A stretch of 51,042 nucleotides of DNA, from assembly GCA_040754095.1 (NCBI GenBank), contig JBFMFO010000019.1, positions 1 through 51,042 of the forward strand. Reading direction: 5' to 3'. The stretch's first letter is position 1. Each line of letters begins with the position of its first letter. Under the pieces are notes generated by a model. The model worked only from the letters and a program-made list of their open reading frames with translations. It made no database searches and was not told the origin of the DNA. The translations under genes and the position numbers were made by a program. Source of the stretch: QYQD01 sp040754095 (GTDB lineage: Bacteria; Desulfobacterota; QYQD01). Of the stretch, positions 25,420 through 32,690 are shown piece by piece.

Positions 25420-26851
25420 TTTCTTCCCCTCTTTTCTCTTTTCTCAGAGGTAGAGTGATGGTAAAGGTCGTACCTTTACCTGCCTCACTTGCCACGGTGA
25501 GATGCCCCCCGTGCTTTTCGATTATGCCATAGCTTACCGAGAGGCCGAGTCCCGTACCCTTACCCACCTCCTTTGTGGTAAAAAACGGGTCAAATATCTT
25601 GGTAAGGTTCCCGGATGGTATGCCTATCCCGGTATCAGAGATATCAATGACCACCGCATTATCCTTAACCTGCGCCTCAAACGACAGTGTGCCGCCGTCC
25701 GGCATGGCCTGAAGGGCGTTCAAGATTATATTGAGAAATGCCTGCTGCAGCCGGGTCCTGTCCACAATGAGACCGGGTGGATCCTCTGCGATCCGGATAT
25801 TGGTCTCTATGTTACTTGGGAGGTCGCTCTTTACCAGTTCAAAGGTATCTTCGACCAGTTCGCTCAATTTAACATGCTCGACAGCAAAAACCTTTTCCCG
25901 GGAAAATTCCAGGAGATTTCTGACGATATCCCTGGCTTTATCCGTTTGGACGCTGATATTACGCAATAATTTACGGAGGTAATCCTTGTCTGTAGAATCT
26001 ATTTCTTCCATGAGTATCTGGCAGGATGTGGAGATATTATTGAGCGGGTTATTAATCTCATGGGCCACTCCGGAGGTCAGCGTGCCGAGAGATGTGAGTT
26101 TTTTGGTCTGTACGAGCATGTCCTGGTTCGCCTTAAGCTCTTTGACCATGCGATTAAATGCCTCTATGCAGGAGCCCACCTCATCGTGAGACTTAATCAC
26201 GGGTACAAAACTGAAATCTCCATGGGCTATCTTGCGGGTTGTTGCCTCTATCTGTCCGAGCGGTTTTACGATGTGACGACGAACCAGGGAGTAAGATATG
26301 GCGGCAAAGCATACAATAAACACTATGGCTCCGAGGGAGAGTTTTTGGTATCGTTCCAATAACGAACTGATCTCCAGCCTTTCGAGGCGCGCCAGGTCCT
26401 TTGTGAATTCATAAAGCCGCCGGCCCGTTGTCCTCAATTCATTAGCCTGCCCGTTATTACGGGGATATTCTCCGAGTAGATTTCCTACAATGTGTTCGTA
26501 GCCGTCCAGGTCTTTTTTAAAAGCTGTAAACCTCTTGTCTCCGGCCAGCTCCATAATCTCTTTGCGCAGGTTATAGCTGAGGTCCTTGATACGATGGACG
26601 TAATCCATGGCCTCCACAAGACTGGCCTCGTCATGGTACAAAAAGTAATTTTTTTCAACCCGTCGCATCTCGAGTATATTCTTTGTAAGGTCATCGGCCA
26701 TCTCCACAAATTGCAGCCTCTTATCAAACTGCTGAAGGCTTCTGTACGCCGCGATTTCTATAGCGGAGATCATGAAGATAACTACCGCCAGAAAACAGAC
26801 TATCTTCTGACCCAGTTTGAGATTTATATGCATCAGCAGACTACCTCGCAT
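25412..26851 (-). CDS. membrane sensor histidine kinase
   Basis: A protein of 479 residues. Two membrane helices (about 16-34 and 171-189) bracket a helical periplasmic sensor of about 135 residues of four-helix-bundle type. HAMP follows (190-245), then HisKA with His264 (GVAHEINNPLNN), and the ATPase domain with N box (NIILNALQAM), G1 DTGIGIP (406-412) and G2 GKGTGLGLS (430-438). It is first in an overlapping operon with the NtrC-type regulator and Lon-receiver protease, so it probably phosphorylates one or both. Start at 26851 or six codons downstream; the signal is not identified. Confidence 0.93.
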   Translation of the reverse strand: MRGSLLMHINLKLGQKIVCFLAVVIFMISAIEIAAYRSLQQFDKRLQFVEMADDLTKNILEMRRVEKNYFLYHDEASLVEAMDYVHRIKDLSYNLRKEIMELAGDKRFTAFKKDLDGYEHIVGNLLGEYPRNNGQANELRTTGRRLYEFTKDLARLERLEISSLLERYQKLSLGAIVFIVCFAAISYSLVRRHIVKPLGQIEATTRKIAHGDFSFVPVIKSHDEVGSCIEAFNRMVKELKANQDMLVQTKKLTSLGTLTSGVAHEINNPLNNISTSCQILMEEIDSTDKDYLRKLLRNISVQTDKARDIVRNLLEFSREKVFAVEHVKLSELVEDTFELVKSDLPSNIETNIRIAEDPPGLIVDRTRLQQAFLNIILNALQAMPDGGTLSFEAQVKDNAVVIDISDTGIGIPSGNLTKIFDPFFTTKEVGKGTGLGLSVSYGIIEKHGGHLTVASEAGKGTTFTITLPLRKEKRGEEIV

Positions 26852-27100
26852 GGAATATTAGCAAAAACCGTTGCTTCATGCAATGGAGAAGGACCGATTT
26901 AATTTTAAGCGAACATTGATGGGGAGAAATAACGGCGCAGACTCGTCCTCGTGGCTCTAACCCATTGATATTACAGGCAGACAGAGGATACTGAGTCGCA
27001 AATTGCGTTGTAGTTTGCAACGAAGTTGCGTTGCCAAACGCTTCTTCTAAATAACAGGTTGTATTTATTCATAATAGCGGGTCAAACGATGCTTATAGCT
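26852..27100. other. divergent control region, kinase side
   Basis: No gene. Contains a TTGCGTTG...TTGCAACGAAGTTGCGTTGCC stretch near 27003-27034 with internal GCAAC/GTTGC inverted units, possibly a dispersed repeat or protein-binding site. Confidence 0.4.
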
Positions 27101-27118
27101 ATTGTATTTTAAAACAAT
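27101..27118 (+). promoter_or_regulatory. upstream activator site candidate
   Basis: ATTGT-N8-ACAAT, centred 81 bp upstream of the -24 GG at 27190. In the same orientation relative to its gene it agrees with the site at 32444-32461 at 14 of 18 positions. Confidence 0.55.
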
Positions 27119-27188
27119 GCTTATGAGAAAAATTCGGGCCGTATAAAATTTTATCTTATATTTCAATACGTTATGTCTAAAAAGATAT

Positions 27189-27203
27189 TGGCACAAAATT
27201 TGA
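27189..27203 (+). promoter_or_regulatory. sigma-54-type promoter (TGGCAC-N5-TTGA)
   Basis: TGGCAC at 27189-27194 and TTGA at 27200-27203. This is the same pair of elements and spacing as at 18624, upstream of the FAEAGE genes at 27310 and 27559 and the SLC13 gene. Confidence 0.65.
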
Positions 27204-27309
27204 TAGTTAAGTATGACAAACGGCCCGGACATCTTTCCTGAACGGAAAGAAAGACAGATCAAAGTAAAATCAGGATTGATTTGATGAGGGCCTCAGGGGG
27301 TGAGATACC

Positions 27310-27507
27310 ATGAGAAACATAATTAAAAGGCTGGAAGATATTGCGGCGGCCATAACATTTGCCGAGGCCGGAGAGAGAAATACCGCACTGGAATTTTTAC
27401 GGGAGAGTGCCGAACCCGAGATTAAGTCTCCTACTCTGAGAAATGGCCACCTTACTACATCCCGGCGGGGGGTTGTAGGGAGACTGATGTTTAATTTAGG
27501 TCTTTAG
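27310..27507 (+). CDS. small FAEAGE-motif protein
   Basis: A protein of 65 residues consisting mostly of the helical unit (residues 4-32, ITFAEAGERNTALEFL) and a short basic tail ending in a hydrophobic RLMFNLGL. It resembles the 63-residue protein at 18695 in size and layout. It is first behind a sigma-54-type promoter, 51 bp before the next FAEAGE gene. The family was not recognised; the small size and shared unit suggest a partner or regulator of the longer FAEAGE/Usp-like proteins, but nothing proves it. Confidence 0.78.
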   Translation: MRNIIKRLEDIAAAITFAEAGERNTALEFLRESAEPEIKSPTLRNGHLTTSRRGVVGRLMFNLGL

Positions 27508-27521
27508 ATGAGGACTTAACA

Positions 27522-27540
27522 GGGGCCCCTCGGGGGCCCG
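27522..27540 (+). repeat. GC-rich hairpin between FAEAGE genes
   Basis: GGGCCCC and GGGGCCC arms with a 3-nt loop lie between the stop of the small gene and the AGGAGG of the next. It has no T-run, so it may attenuate or stabilise the transcript rather than end it. Confidence 0.5.
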
Positions 27541-27558
27541 GGAAAGGAGGGTAATATT

Positions 27559-28260
27559 ATGAAAGGTATCATTAAAAGGTTTGAGGATGTAATGGCCGCG
27601 GCAGCCTTTGCCGAGGAGGGGGAGCATAAGACCGCGATGGAAATCATGGGGTATGAATCCTACCCGGTGGAAAAACAGAGGACTGAGGCCGCCGGACTGA
27701 AGCTGGAGAAGAAGGCATCCGAGAAACTGACGGACAAAATTGACAGGTTTGCTGAAGCCGCTACCTTTGCGGAGGCCGGAGAACATGCCTATGCCCGTAA
27801 GGTGATAGGGGAGCGCCTGGTTGAGATAAGGGAAGGCGGCAGAATCCTGGTGGTGGGACGCGAATACAGTTTCTCAGATCATCTCGTCGATTATGCTACG
27901 GACATGGCAAAAAAGATGGGACGGGATATCACGGCCCTTAATGTGACGCAGAGCGATCTGGCATTCCGATTTCTGCCTGCTTATCACCAGACCGTGCAGG
28001 AGGACTTCAGACTTCATGCGGCCAGGAGCGCGGAGAGGTTTAGGGATAAGGCAGCGGCAAAGGGGGTCGGATTTGACCATGTGGTTAAGTTCTGTGACCC
28101 GGATCAGGCCATGCAGGGGATATGCGCTGAAATCGGCAACGTTGCGTATGTCCTGACCGAACCGGAGCCAATAGATACAGAGGAAGGGACTGAAGCATTG
28201 GATGAACTGACGGACATCCCTGTATTCTGTGTATGGCCGCGTGCGCGTGTCGCGGCGTGA
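27559..28260 (+). CDS. double FAEAGE-motif protein with UspA-like domain
   Basis: A protein of 233 residues. The first unit is at 4-31 (AAFAEEGEHKTAMEIMG; FAEEGE 17-22), the second at 59-86 (ATFAEAGEHAYARKVIGE; FAEAGE 70-75), separated by a charged linker. Residues 94-228 look like a diverged Usp fold (GRILVVGRE, DITALNVTQ, VAYVLTEPE, DIPVFCVWP), without the usual ATP-loop glycines. Its architecture matches the minus-strand protein at 31620 throughout, so the two are paralogues. AAGGAGGG precedes the ATG. It is followed after 80 bp by the SLC13 permease. Confidence 0.82.
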   Translation: MKGIIKRFEDVMAAAAFAEEGEHKTAMEIMGYESYPVEKQRTEAAGLKLEKKASEKLTDKIDRFAEAATFAEAGEHAYARKVIGERLVEIREGGRILVVGREYSFSDHLVDYATDMAKKMGRDITALNVTQSDLAFRFLPAYHQTVQEDFRLHAARSAERFRDKAAAKGVGFDHVVKFCDPDQAMQGICAEIGNVAYVLTEPEPIDTEEGTEALDELTDIPVFCVWPRARVAA

Positions 28261-28291
28261 GGTAGGCCCGTTCACTCTATTTCAAGGTACC

Positions 28292-28316
28292 GGTCGAAAA
28301 CCACGTGTTTTCGACC
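28292..28316 (+). repeat. 9-bp-arm hairpin ahead of the SLC13 gene
   Basis: GGTCGAAAA (28292-28300) pairs with TTTTCGACC (28308-28316) around CCACGTG. It lies directly before the AGGAGG (from 28327) of the permease gene and could affect its translation or be an operator. Confidence 0.55.
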
Positions 28317-28340
28317 AGGCGCGGAAAGGAGGTTTTTCCT

Positions 28341-30167
28341 ATGCCTGCTGAATTGACCCTGACTAATGAGATGATTATGACCCTCGCCGTCCTTGGCCTT
28401 GCCATCTTCCTGTTTGTCTCTGAATGGGTGCGCGTGGATGTGGTGGGGATCATAATGATGCTCCTTCCGGCCATGCTGGGGTTGATATCCCCGAAACAGG
28501 CCTTTGTAGGGCTGAGCAGTAACGCGGTGGTCTCGATCATTGCCGTGATTATCCTTGGATACGCCCTGGACAAGACCGGGGCCGTGAACAAGATAGCCAA
28601 TCCCATAATAAAACTGGCCGGGAATAGCGAGCGTAAGATAATGTGCATGGTAGGCGGCGCGGTGGCCCTGATATCCAGCGTAATGCAGAACATCGGGGCG
28701 GTAGCCCTGTTTATGCCGGCCTCCCTGCGGATCAGCAAGAGGTTGGGGGTGCCGGCTTCCCGGCTGATGATGCCTATGGCATTTCTCGGCATAATCGGGG
28801 GGACCCTGACGCTGATCGGGAACAGCCCCACCATACTCCTGAATGATGTCATGGTCCTGGGAGGCAAGAAGCTGGAGCCGTTCGGGCTTTTTACCCAGAC
28901 GCCGATCGGGATTGGTCTGGTCGCCAGCGCCCTTTTATATTTTGCTTTCTTCGGCAAGTACATATTGCCGGCCAAGACCGGGGAAGCGGACAAAGGGCCA
29001 ACCGCAGTGCTCCAGGAGCGATATAGGGATGCGGAACGTACCTTTGAACTGCACGTCCCGGAAGGCTCTGGGAGTCCCCGCACCCTGGGAGAAATGGCCA
29101 TAAGACCGAATTACTTATTGACTGTAGTGGCCATTAATCAGAAGGCCAAGAAGGACAAGATATTTGTGCCCCGCACTTCCGATATTATTTCCCCGGGTGA
29201 TGACATCGTGGTGGTTGGTAATCCCGAAAATGTGCGGCGGCTGGCTGCGGATCTCGGGTTTGTCGTAAAGCCGGGCCTGGAAGAATTCGCCGAGAGCTTT
29301 GCCCGGACCAATGCCGGGATGGTGGAGGCGGTCGTGGCCCCGCAGTCCGAACTCATCGGACGGAGTATGAGCCAGGTACATTTTAAGGAAAAGTTTTCGG
29401 TCAATCCCCTCGCCGTCTTCCGGGGGGACAGGATATTCTATGGCGGGATTACCAACCTGAGACTACAGATGGGAGATGCCCTGCTGTTACAAGGCCCATG
29501 GGACAGGTTCCATATCCTGAACGAGAAACGCGAGCCGAGAGAACTGATCTTTGCCTCTCCTCTGGAGGGCGAGATACTGCGGCCGGAGAAGGCCAAGTTG
29601 GCCGCTTTGTGTATGGCGGGCGGCCTCTCGCTGGCCATGCTCACGGATCTGCCCCTTGGGGTATGTCTTATGCTGGGCGCCCTGGGCACGATTATATTCA
29701 GGGTGATATCCGTTGATGAGGCCTATCGTGCTGTTGACTGGATGACGGTTTTCCTCCTGGGAGGGTTGATCCCCCTGGGTCTGGCCTTTGAGCAGACGGG
29801 GACAGCGGCCTATATAGCCTATAAGGTGACGGAACTGCTCGGAACCGTTCCGTATATCGTCCTGCTCCTGGCCATAGGCATCCTGACCTCATTTTTTACA
29901 CTGGTGGTATCCAATGTCGGCGCTACGGTCCTGCTGGTTCCTCTCTGTATGAACATGGCGGTTATGGCCGGAGGGGATCCGCGGCTGGCGGCCCTGGTAG
30001 TGGCCCTGTCCGCCTCCAACACCTTCGTTCTCCCCACCCATCAGTGTAACGCCCTGGTTATGAAGCCGGGAGGCTATCGCACGATCGATTATGTCAAGGC
30101 CGGCGCTATAATGACCGCTCTCTACATGACGGTGTTGATAGCCATACTCTATCTTCTGTATGTTTGA
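28341..30167 (+). CDS. SLC13/DASS-type permease with TrkA-C domains
   Basis: An inner-membrane protein of 608 residues. The N-terminal half (1-215) and C-terminal half (about 425-608) are helical transport modules with paired signature segments GGTLTLIGNSPT and SASNTFVLPTHQCNAL. Between them lie two RCK_C/TrkA-C domains (about 235-310 and 330-400). This arrangement is typical of permeases often labelled sulfate, citrate or arsenite carriers; the true anion is not shown. The start at 28341 is fixed by AGGAGG nine bases upstream; the frame is open 12 codons further but without a ribosome site. It follows a FAEAGE/Usp-like gene. Confidence 0.88.
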   Translation: MPAELTLTNEMIMTLAVLGLAIFLFVSEWVRVDVVGIIMMLLPAMLGLISPKQAFVGLSSNAVVSIIAVIILGYALDKTGAVNKIANPIIKLAGNSERKIMCMVGGAVALISSVMQNIGAVALFMPASLRISKRLGVPASRLMMPMAFLGIIGGTLTLIGNSPTILLNDVMVLGGKKLEPFGLFTQTPIGIGLVASALLYFAFFGKYILPAKTGEADKGPTAVLQERYRDAERTFELHVPEGSGSPRTLGEMAIRPNYLLTVVAINQKAKKDKIFVPRTSDIISPGDDIVVVGNPENVRRLAADLGFVVKPGLEEFAESFARTNAGMVEAVVAPQSELIGRSMSQVHFKEKFSVNPLAVFRGDRIFYGGITNLRLQMGDALLLQGPWDRFHILNEKREPRELIFASPLEGEILRPEKAKLAALCMAGGLSLAMLTDLPLGVCLMLGALGTIIFRVISVDEAYRAVDWMTVFLLGGLIPLGLAFEQTGTAAYIAYKVTELLGTVPYIVLLLAIGILTSFFTLVVSNVGATVLLVPLCMNMAVMAGGDPRLAALVVALSASNTFVLPTHQCNALVMKPGGYRTIDYVKAGAIMTALYMTVLIAILYLLYV

Positions 30168-30195
30168 GGTGAAATATGTTTCCGGTATGCAGGCT

Positions 30196-30260
30196 GGCAA
30201 GAAGTGACTTCCTCCGTATCTGTATGATAAATCTTTTCGAATCTGAAGTCACTTCTTGCC
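30196..30260. repeat. perfect 16-bp inverted repeat with 33-nt loop
   Basis: GGCAAGAAGTGACTTC at 30196-30211 is the exact reverse complement of 30245-30260. It lies 28 bp after the permease stop and lacks a T-run. It may be a terminator-like RNA stem or ends of a tiny element. Confidence 0.75.
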
Positions 30261-30576
30261 GGACGGTAAAAATATGGGTTGCATATTTCATCAAGTATAA
30301 GATACAATAAAATTTAACGAAATTGTCAGATGCGGGAAGGACAATGCTTAACTAACGGATACTGTTTAAGTTACGATCAATGCGTCTGGAGAGGGCCTTG
30401 ATCATGCCATACCCCCCTGATTCTCGCAAAAAAATCACCTCTTTTCTCTGGATTTTCCATCCCGGTTTGTTATGTGACGTTTCTATCCTGAAAATATCAC
30501 GTGATAGTATAGATGGGTTTTGCGTCCTTTTTGCGATAGCCGGTAAATTTTTAATTTTACCTTGTCGTGGAGATAG
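30261..30576. other. intergenic region upstream of the sigma-54 activator gene
   Basis: No gene and no clear -24/-12 element. It is A/T-rich. The last bases hold GGAGAT, the ribosome site of the activator. Confidence 0.5.
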
Positions 30577-31593
30577 ATGACTGCTCAAACTACAAAGAAT
30601 AGCCCGCTAGAGGAATATGTTCACGAGTTCAGGGCCAAGGTCGAGATAATCACGCAGGAAGCAAAGATGCGGGAATTGCTGCGTGTGGCCAGGCACATCG
30701 CACAAAGCGATTGCAACGTCCTTATCAGCGGGGAAAGCGGCACCGGAAAAGAGCTGATCGCCCGTTATATCCACGAAAACAGCCGCCGTGCCGGGGGGCC
30801 GCTACTGGCTATCAATTGCGGGGCCTTTACAGAAGAATTATTGAGCAGCGAACTCTTCGGGCATGAGAAAGGGGCCTTTACCGGCGCGTACATCCAGAAA
30901 AAGGGCCTGGTGGAGAGCGCCTCCGGGGGCACACTATTTCTGGATGAAATTACCGAAATGCCCTTATCTATGCAGGTTAAACTGCTGCGGGTTATTCAGG
31001 AGAAGGAGGTTATTCGCGTCGGGGGGACAAGAACCATAGGCGTGGATGTACGTTTTGTTGCGGCCAGTAATCGTCCTATTCACGATGCCATTGCCAGCGG
31101 TCATCTTCGCGATGATCTGTTTTTTCGCCTTAATGTAGTGACATTCCATATGCCGCCCCTTTCCGAACGAAAGACCGATATTCCACTCCTTTGCGCCTAT
31201 TTTTTAAAAAAATGTGCCTTATCCGGAAAGACCCGGGTAACCAGCATATCGCCGGAAGCGATTAAGATACTGATGGATTACGACTTTCCGGGAAATGTAC
31301 GGGAGCTGGCCAATATAATTGAACGGGGTATAGCTATGGCCACAGGCTCCACCATCGAGGTGGAGCATCTTCCCGAGGATTTGAGAAACAAGGCCTTTCA
31401 TGTACACCGCCCTCCCCCAGGGGAAAAAAAACGCCTCCAGACCCTGGAGGAACGTGAAAGAGAATATATTCAATGGGTGCTCGGCGAAGTAAAGGGAAAC
31501 AGGACGGTTGCGGCCAAGATATTGGGTCTGGACAGATCTTCTCTCTGGCGCAAACTCAGACGATACGGCCTTGAATCTCCGGAACCGGCTTAA
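30577..31593 (+). CDS. sigma-54 activator without receiver domain (PspF-like layout)
   Basis: A protein of 338 residues. A 40-residue N-terminal stretch has no sensory domain. The AAA+ domain has Walker A GESGTGKE (52-59), an intact GAFTGA (99-104) and Walker B GTLFLDE (118-124). The C-terminal Fis-type helix-turn-helix (about 308-333) reads DRSSLWRKLRRYGLE, nearly the same as the end of the NtrC-type regulator at 24064. With no receiver it must be controlled by a partner or by its level. It lies between two FAEAGE gene sets and is a good candidate to act on their sigma-54-type promoters. Confidence 0.93.
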   Translation: MTAQTTKNSPLEEYVHEFRAKVEIITQEAKMRELLRVARHIAQSDCNVLISGESGTGKELIARYIHENSRRAGGPLLAINCGAFTEELLSSELFGHEKGAFTGAYIQKKGLVESASGGTLFLDEITEMPLSMQVKLLRVIQEKEVIRVGGTRTIGVDVRFVAASNRPIHDAIASGHLRDDLFFRLNVVTFHMPPLSERKTDIPLLCAYFLKKCALSGKTRVTSISPEAIKILMDYDFPGNVRELANIIERGIAMATGSTIEVEHLPEDLRNKAFHVHRPPPGEKKRLQTLEEREREYIQWVLGEVKGNRTVAAKILGLDRSSLWRKLRRYGLESPEPA

Positions 31594-31619
31594 ATGCGCA
31601 TAACTGAGGCCCGGTACAT

Positions 31620-32300
31620 TTATGGATTGAGAGGCGATACACAAAAGATGGGAATATCTCTCAGGGTTTTCATGTCTTTGATATCTTTGATCATCGATCC
31701 TGATTCCATCAGGGCATACGCCACTCTCGGTATCTCCCGATAAGTTGTACTTATAACCCCGTCGAAATCACCAGACTTAATAAGATGCTGAAAGCCGATA
31801 TTTCGGGGGATAAGTTTGTTCCTGAACTGATCGGCGCTCTTGCTCGCCTCACTATAGCGTTCCCCCCTCTGATTATCTAAATTCGAACCTCTACCGCCTG
31901 ACCGGGGCATAACGCTGAGGGCGACAACGTCGTAAGACAGCCGTTCCGCCATATTGGCTGCATGGTCGATCAGGGATTCCGGGAAACAACCGCTGCTGCT
32001 TATCACCAGTATTTTTGATTTCGTCCGGCACGCTTCCGTGGCCAGTGTGCTTGCATACTCCAGTTCTCCCGCCTCGGCAAAGGTTATTGCCTGCGCCAGC
32101 TTTTCATGCTTTTCTGCAAAGGCTGCAATCCTGCGTTTAATGCCCTTGAAGCGAGGCCCCGGAGACTTTTGTTTCATATCAGTCGCTTCGTGTGTATCTT
32201 TTCCTTCGCCCAGGAAATTACGGGCAGTGCCGGGGTCATCTTCTTCGGCGAAGGCGGCAGCGGCCATCATGTTCTGAAATTTTTTGAACGTCTTTTTCAT
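31620..32300 (-). CDS. double FAEAGE-motif protein with UspA-like domain (second paralogue)
   Basis: A protein of 226 residues. The first unit at about 4-31 is altered (AAFAEEDDPGTARNFLGE), the second at 65-88 is canonical (AITFAEAGELEYASTLA), and a diverged Usp-like domain runs from about 95 to the end (SKILVISSSG, DVVALSVMP, DIPIFCVSP). It parallels the protein at 27559 in order and length. The start at 32300 has AAGGGAG upstream; a longer frame from 32342 lacks one. It is monocistronic, convergent with the activator gene, and has its own -24/-12-like promoter. Confidence 0.82.
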   Translation of the reverse strand: MKKTFKKFQNMMAAAAFAEEDDPGTARNFLGEGKDTHEATDMKQKSPGPRFKGIKRRIAAFAEKHEKLAQAITFAEAGELEYASTLATEACRTKSKILVISSSGCFPESLIDHAANMAERLSYDVVALSVMPRSGGRGSNLDNQRGERYSEASKSADQFRNKLIPRNIGFQHLIKSGDFDGVISTTYREIPRVAYALMESGSMIKDIKDMKTLRDIPIFCVSPLNP

Positions 32301-32353
32301 GGTATTTCTCCCTTCTGCCTGAATTTCTCCGAAACCCTTCAATTCCTGTTAAT

Positions 32354-32368
32354 ACAATTTATATGCCA
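32354..32368 (-). promoter_or_regulatory. sigma-54-type promoter (TGGCAT-N5-TTGT)
   Basis: Minus-strand TGGCAT (plus 32363-32368) and TTGT (plus 32354-32357) with the 5-bp spacer typical of -24/-12 promoters, 54 bp before the start of the gene at 32300. It is weaker than the other two, with one mismatch in each core. Confidence 0.5.
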
Positions 32369-32443
32369 CAAGGCGTCCTGATCTGTATCTACTTGTTATT
32401 ATAAATAAAATAATAAAAATGGAATTTGGGCCCACAAAAGTAA

Positions 32444-32461
32444 ATTGTTTTATACTGCAAC
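32444..32461 (-). promoter_or_regulatory. upstream activator site candidate
   Basis: The site agrees with that at 27101-27118 at 14 of 18 positions, in the same orientation relative to its gene, centred 86 bp upstream of the -24 GG. Confidence 0.5.
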
Positions 32462-32690
32462 AGCAGGGTGATAGAAGTGTTTAATATATTTTGATTACAA
32501 ATAGTTACGCATGGGAGGGCAACAACATCCGGTCATTGCGAAATAAAACACGATCAACCATGCGGGGCGAAAAAACCGAAGAGAAGCGGTGAACCGGTAG
32601 ATTTCCCCCCTTTGCCGGGATCGGGGGTTGAGACGTGACCAGATAAGAATATGCCTTGTTTTAACGCAGGCGGGGATATATCAAGTCTGT
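32462..32690. other. intergenic stretch without a recognised gene
   Basis: Lies between the divergently placed FAEAGE control region and the end of the PAS protein gene. No kinase-domain remnant was recognised here. Confidence 0.5.

Noticed and set aside
27189..27203. Treating TGGCAC-N5-TTGA as a chance match
   Set aside because: The same two elements with identical spacing recur at 18624 before a paralogous gene, which makes chance less likely, so it was kept as a promoter candidate.
30196..30260. CRISPR-like repeat unit
   Set aside because: Only one inverted pair is present, with no direct repeats or spacers; no array or cas gene exists anywhere in the window.
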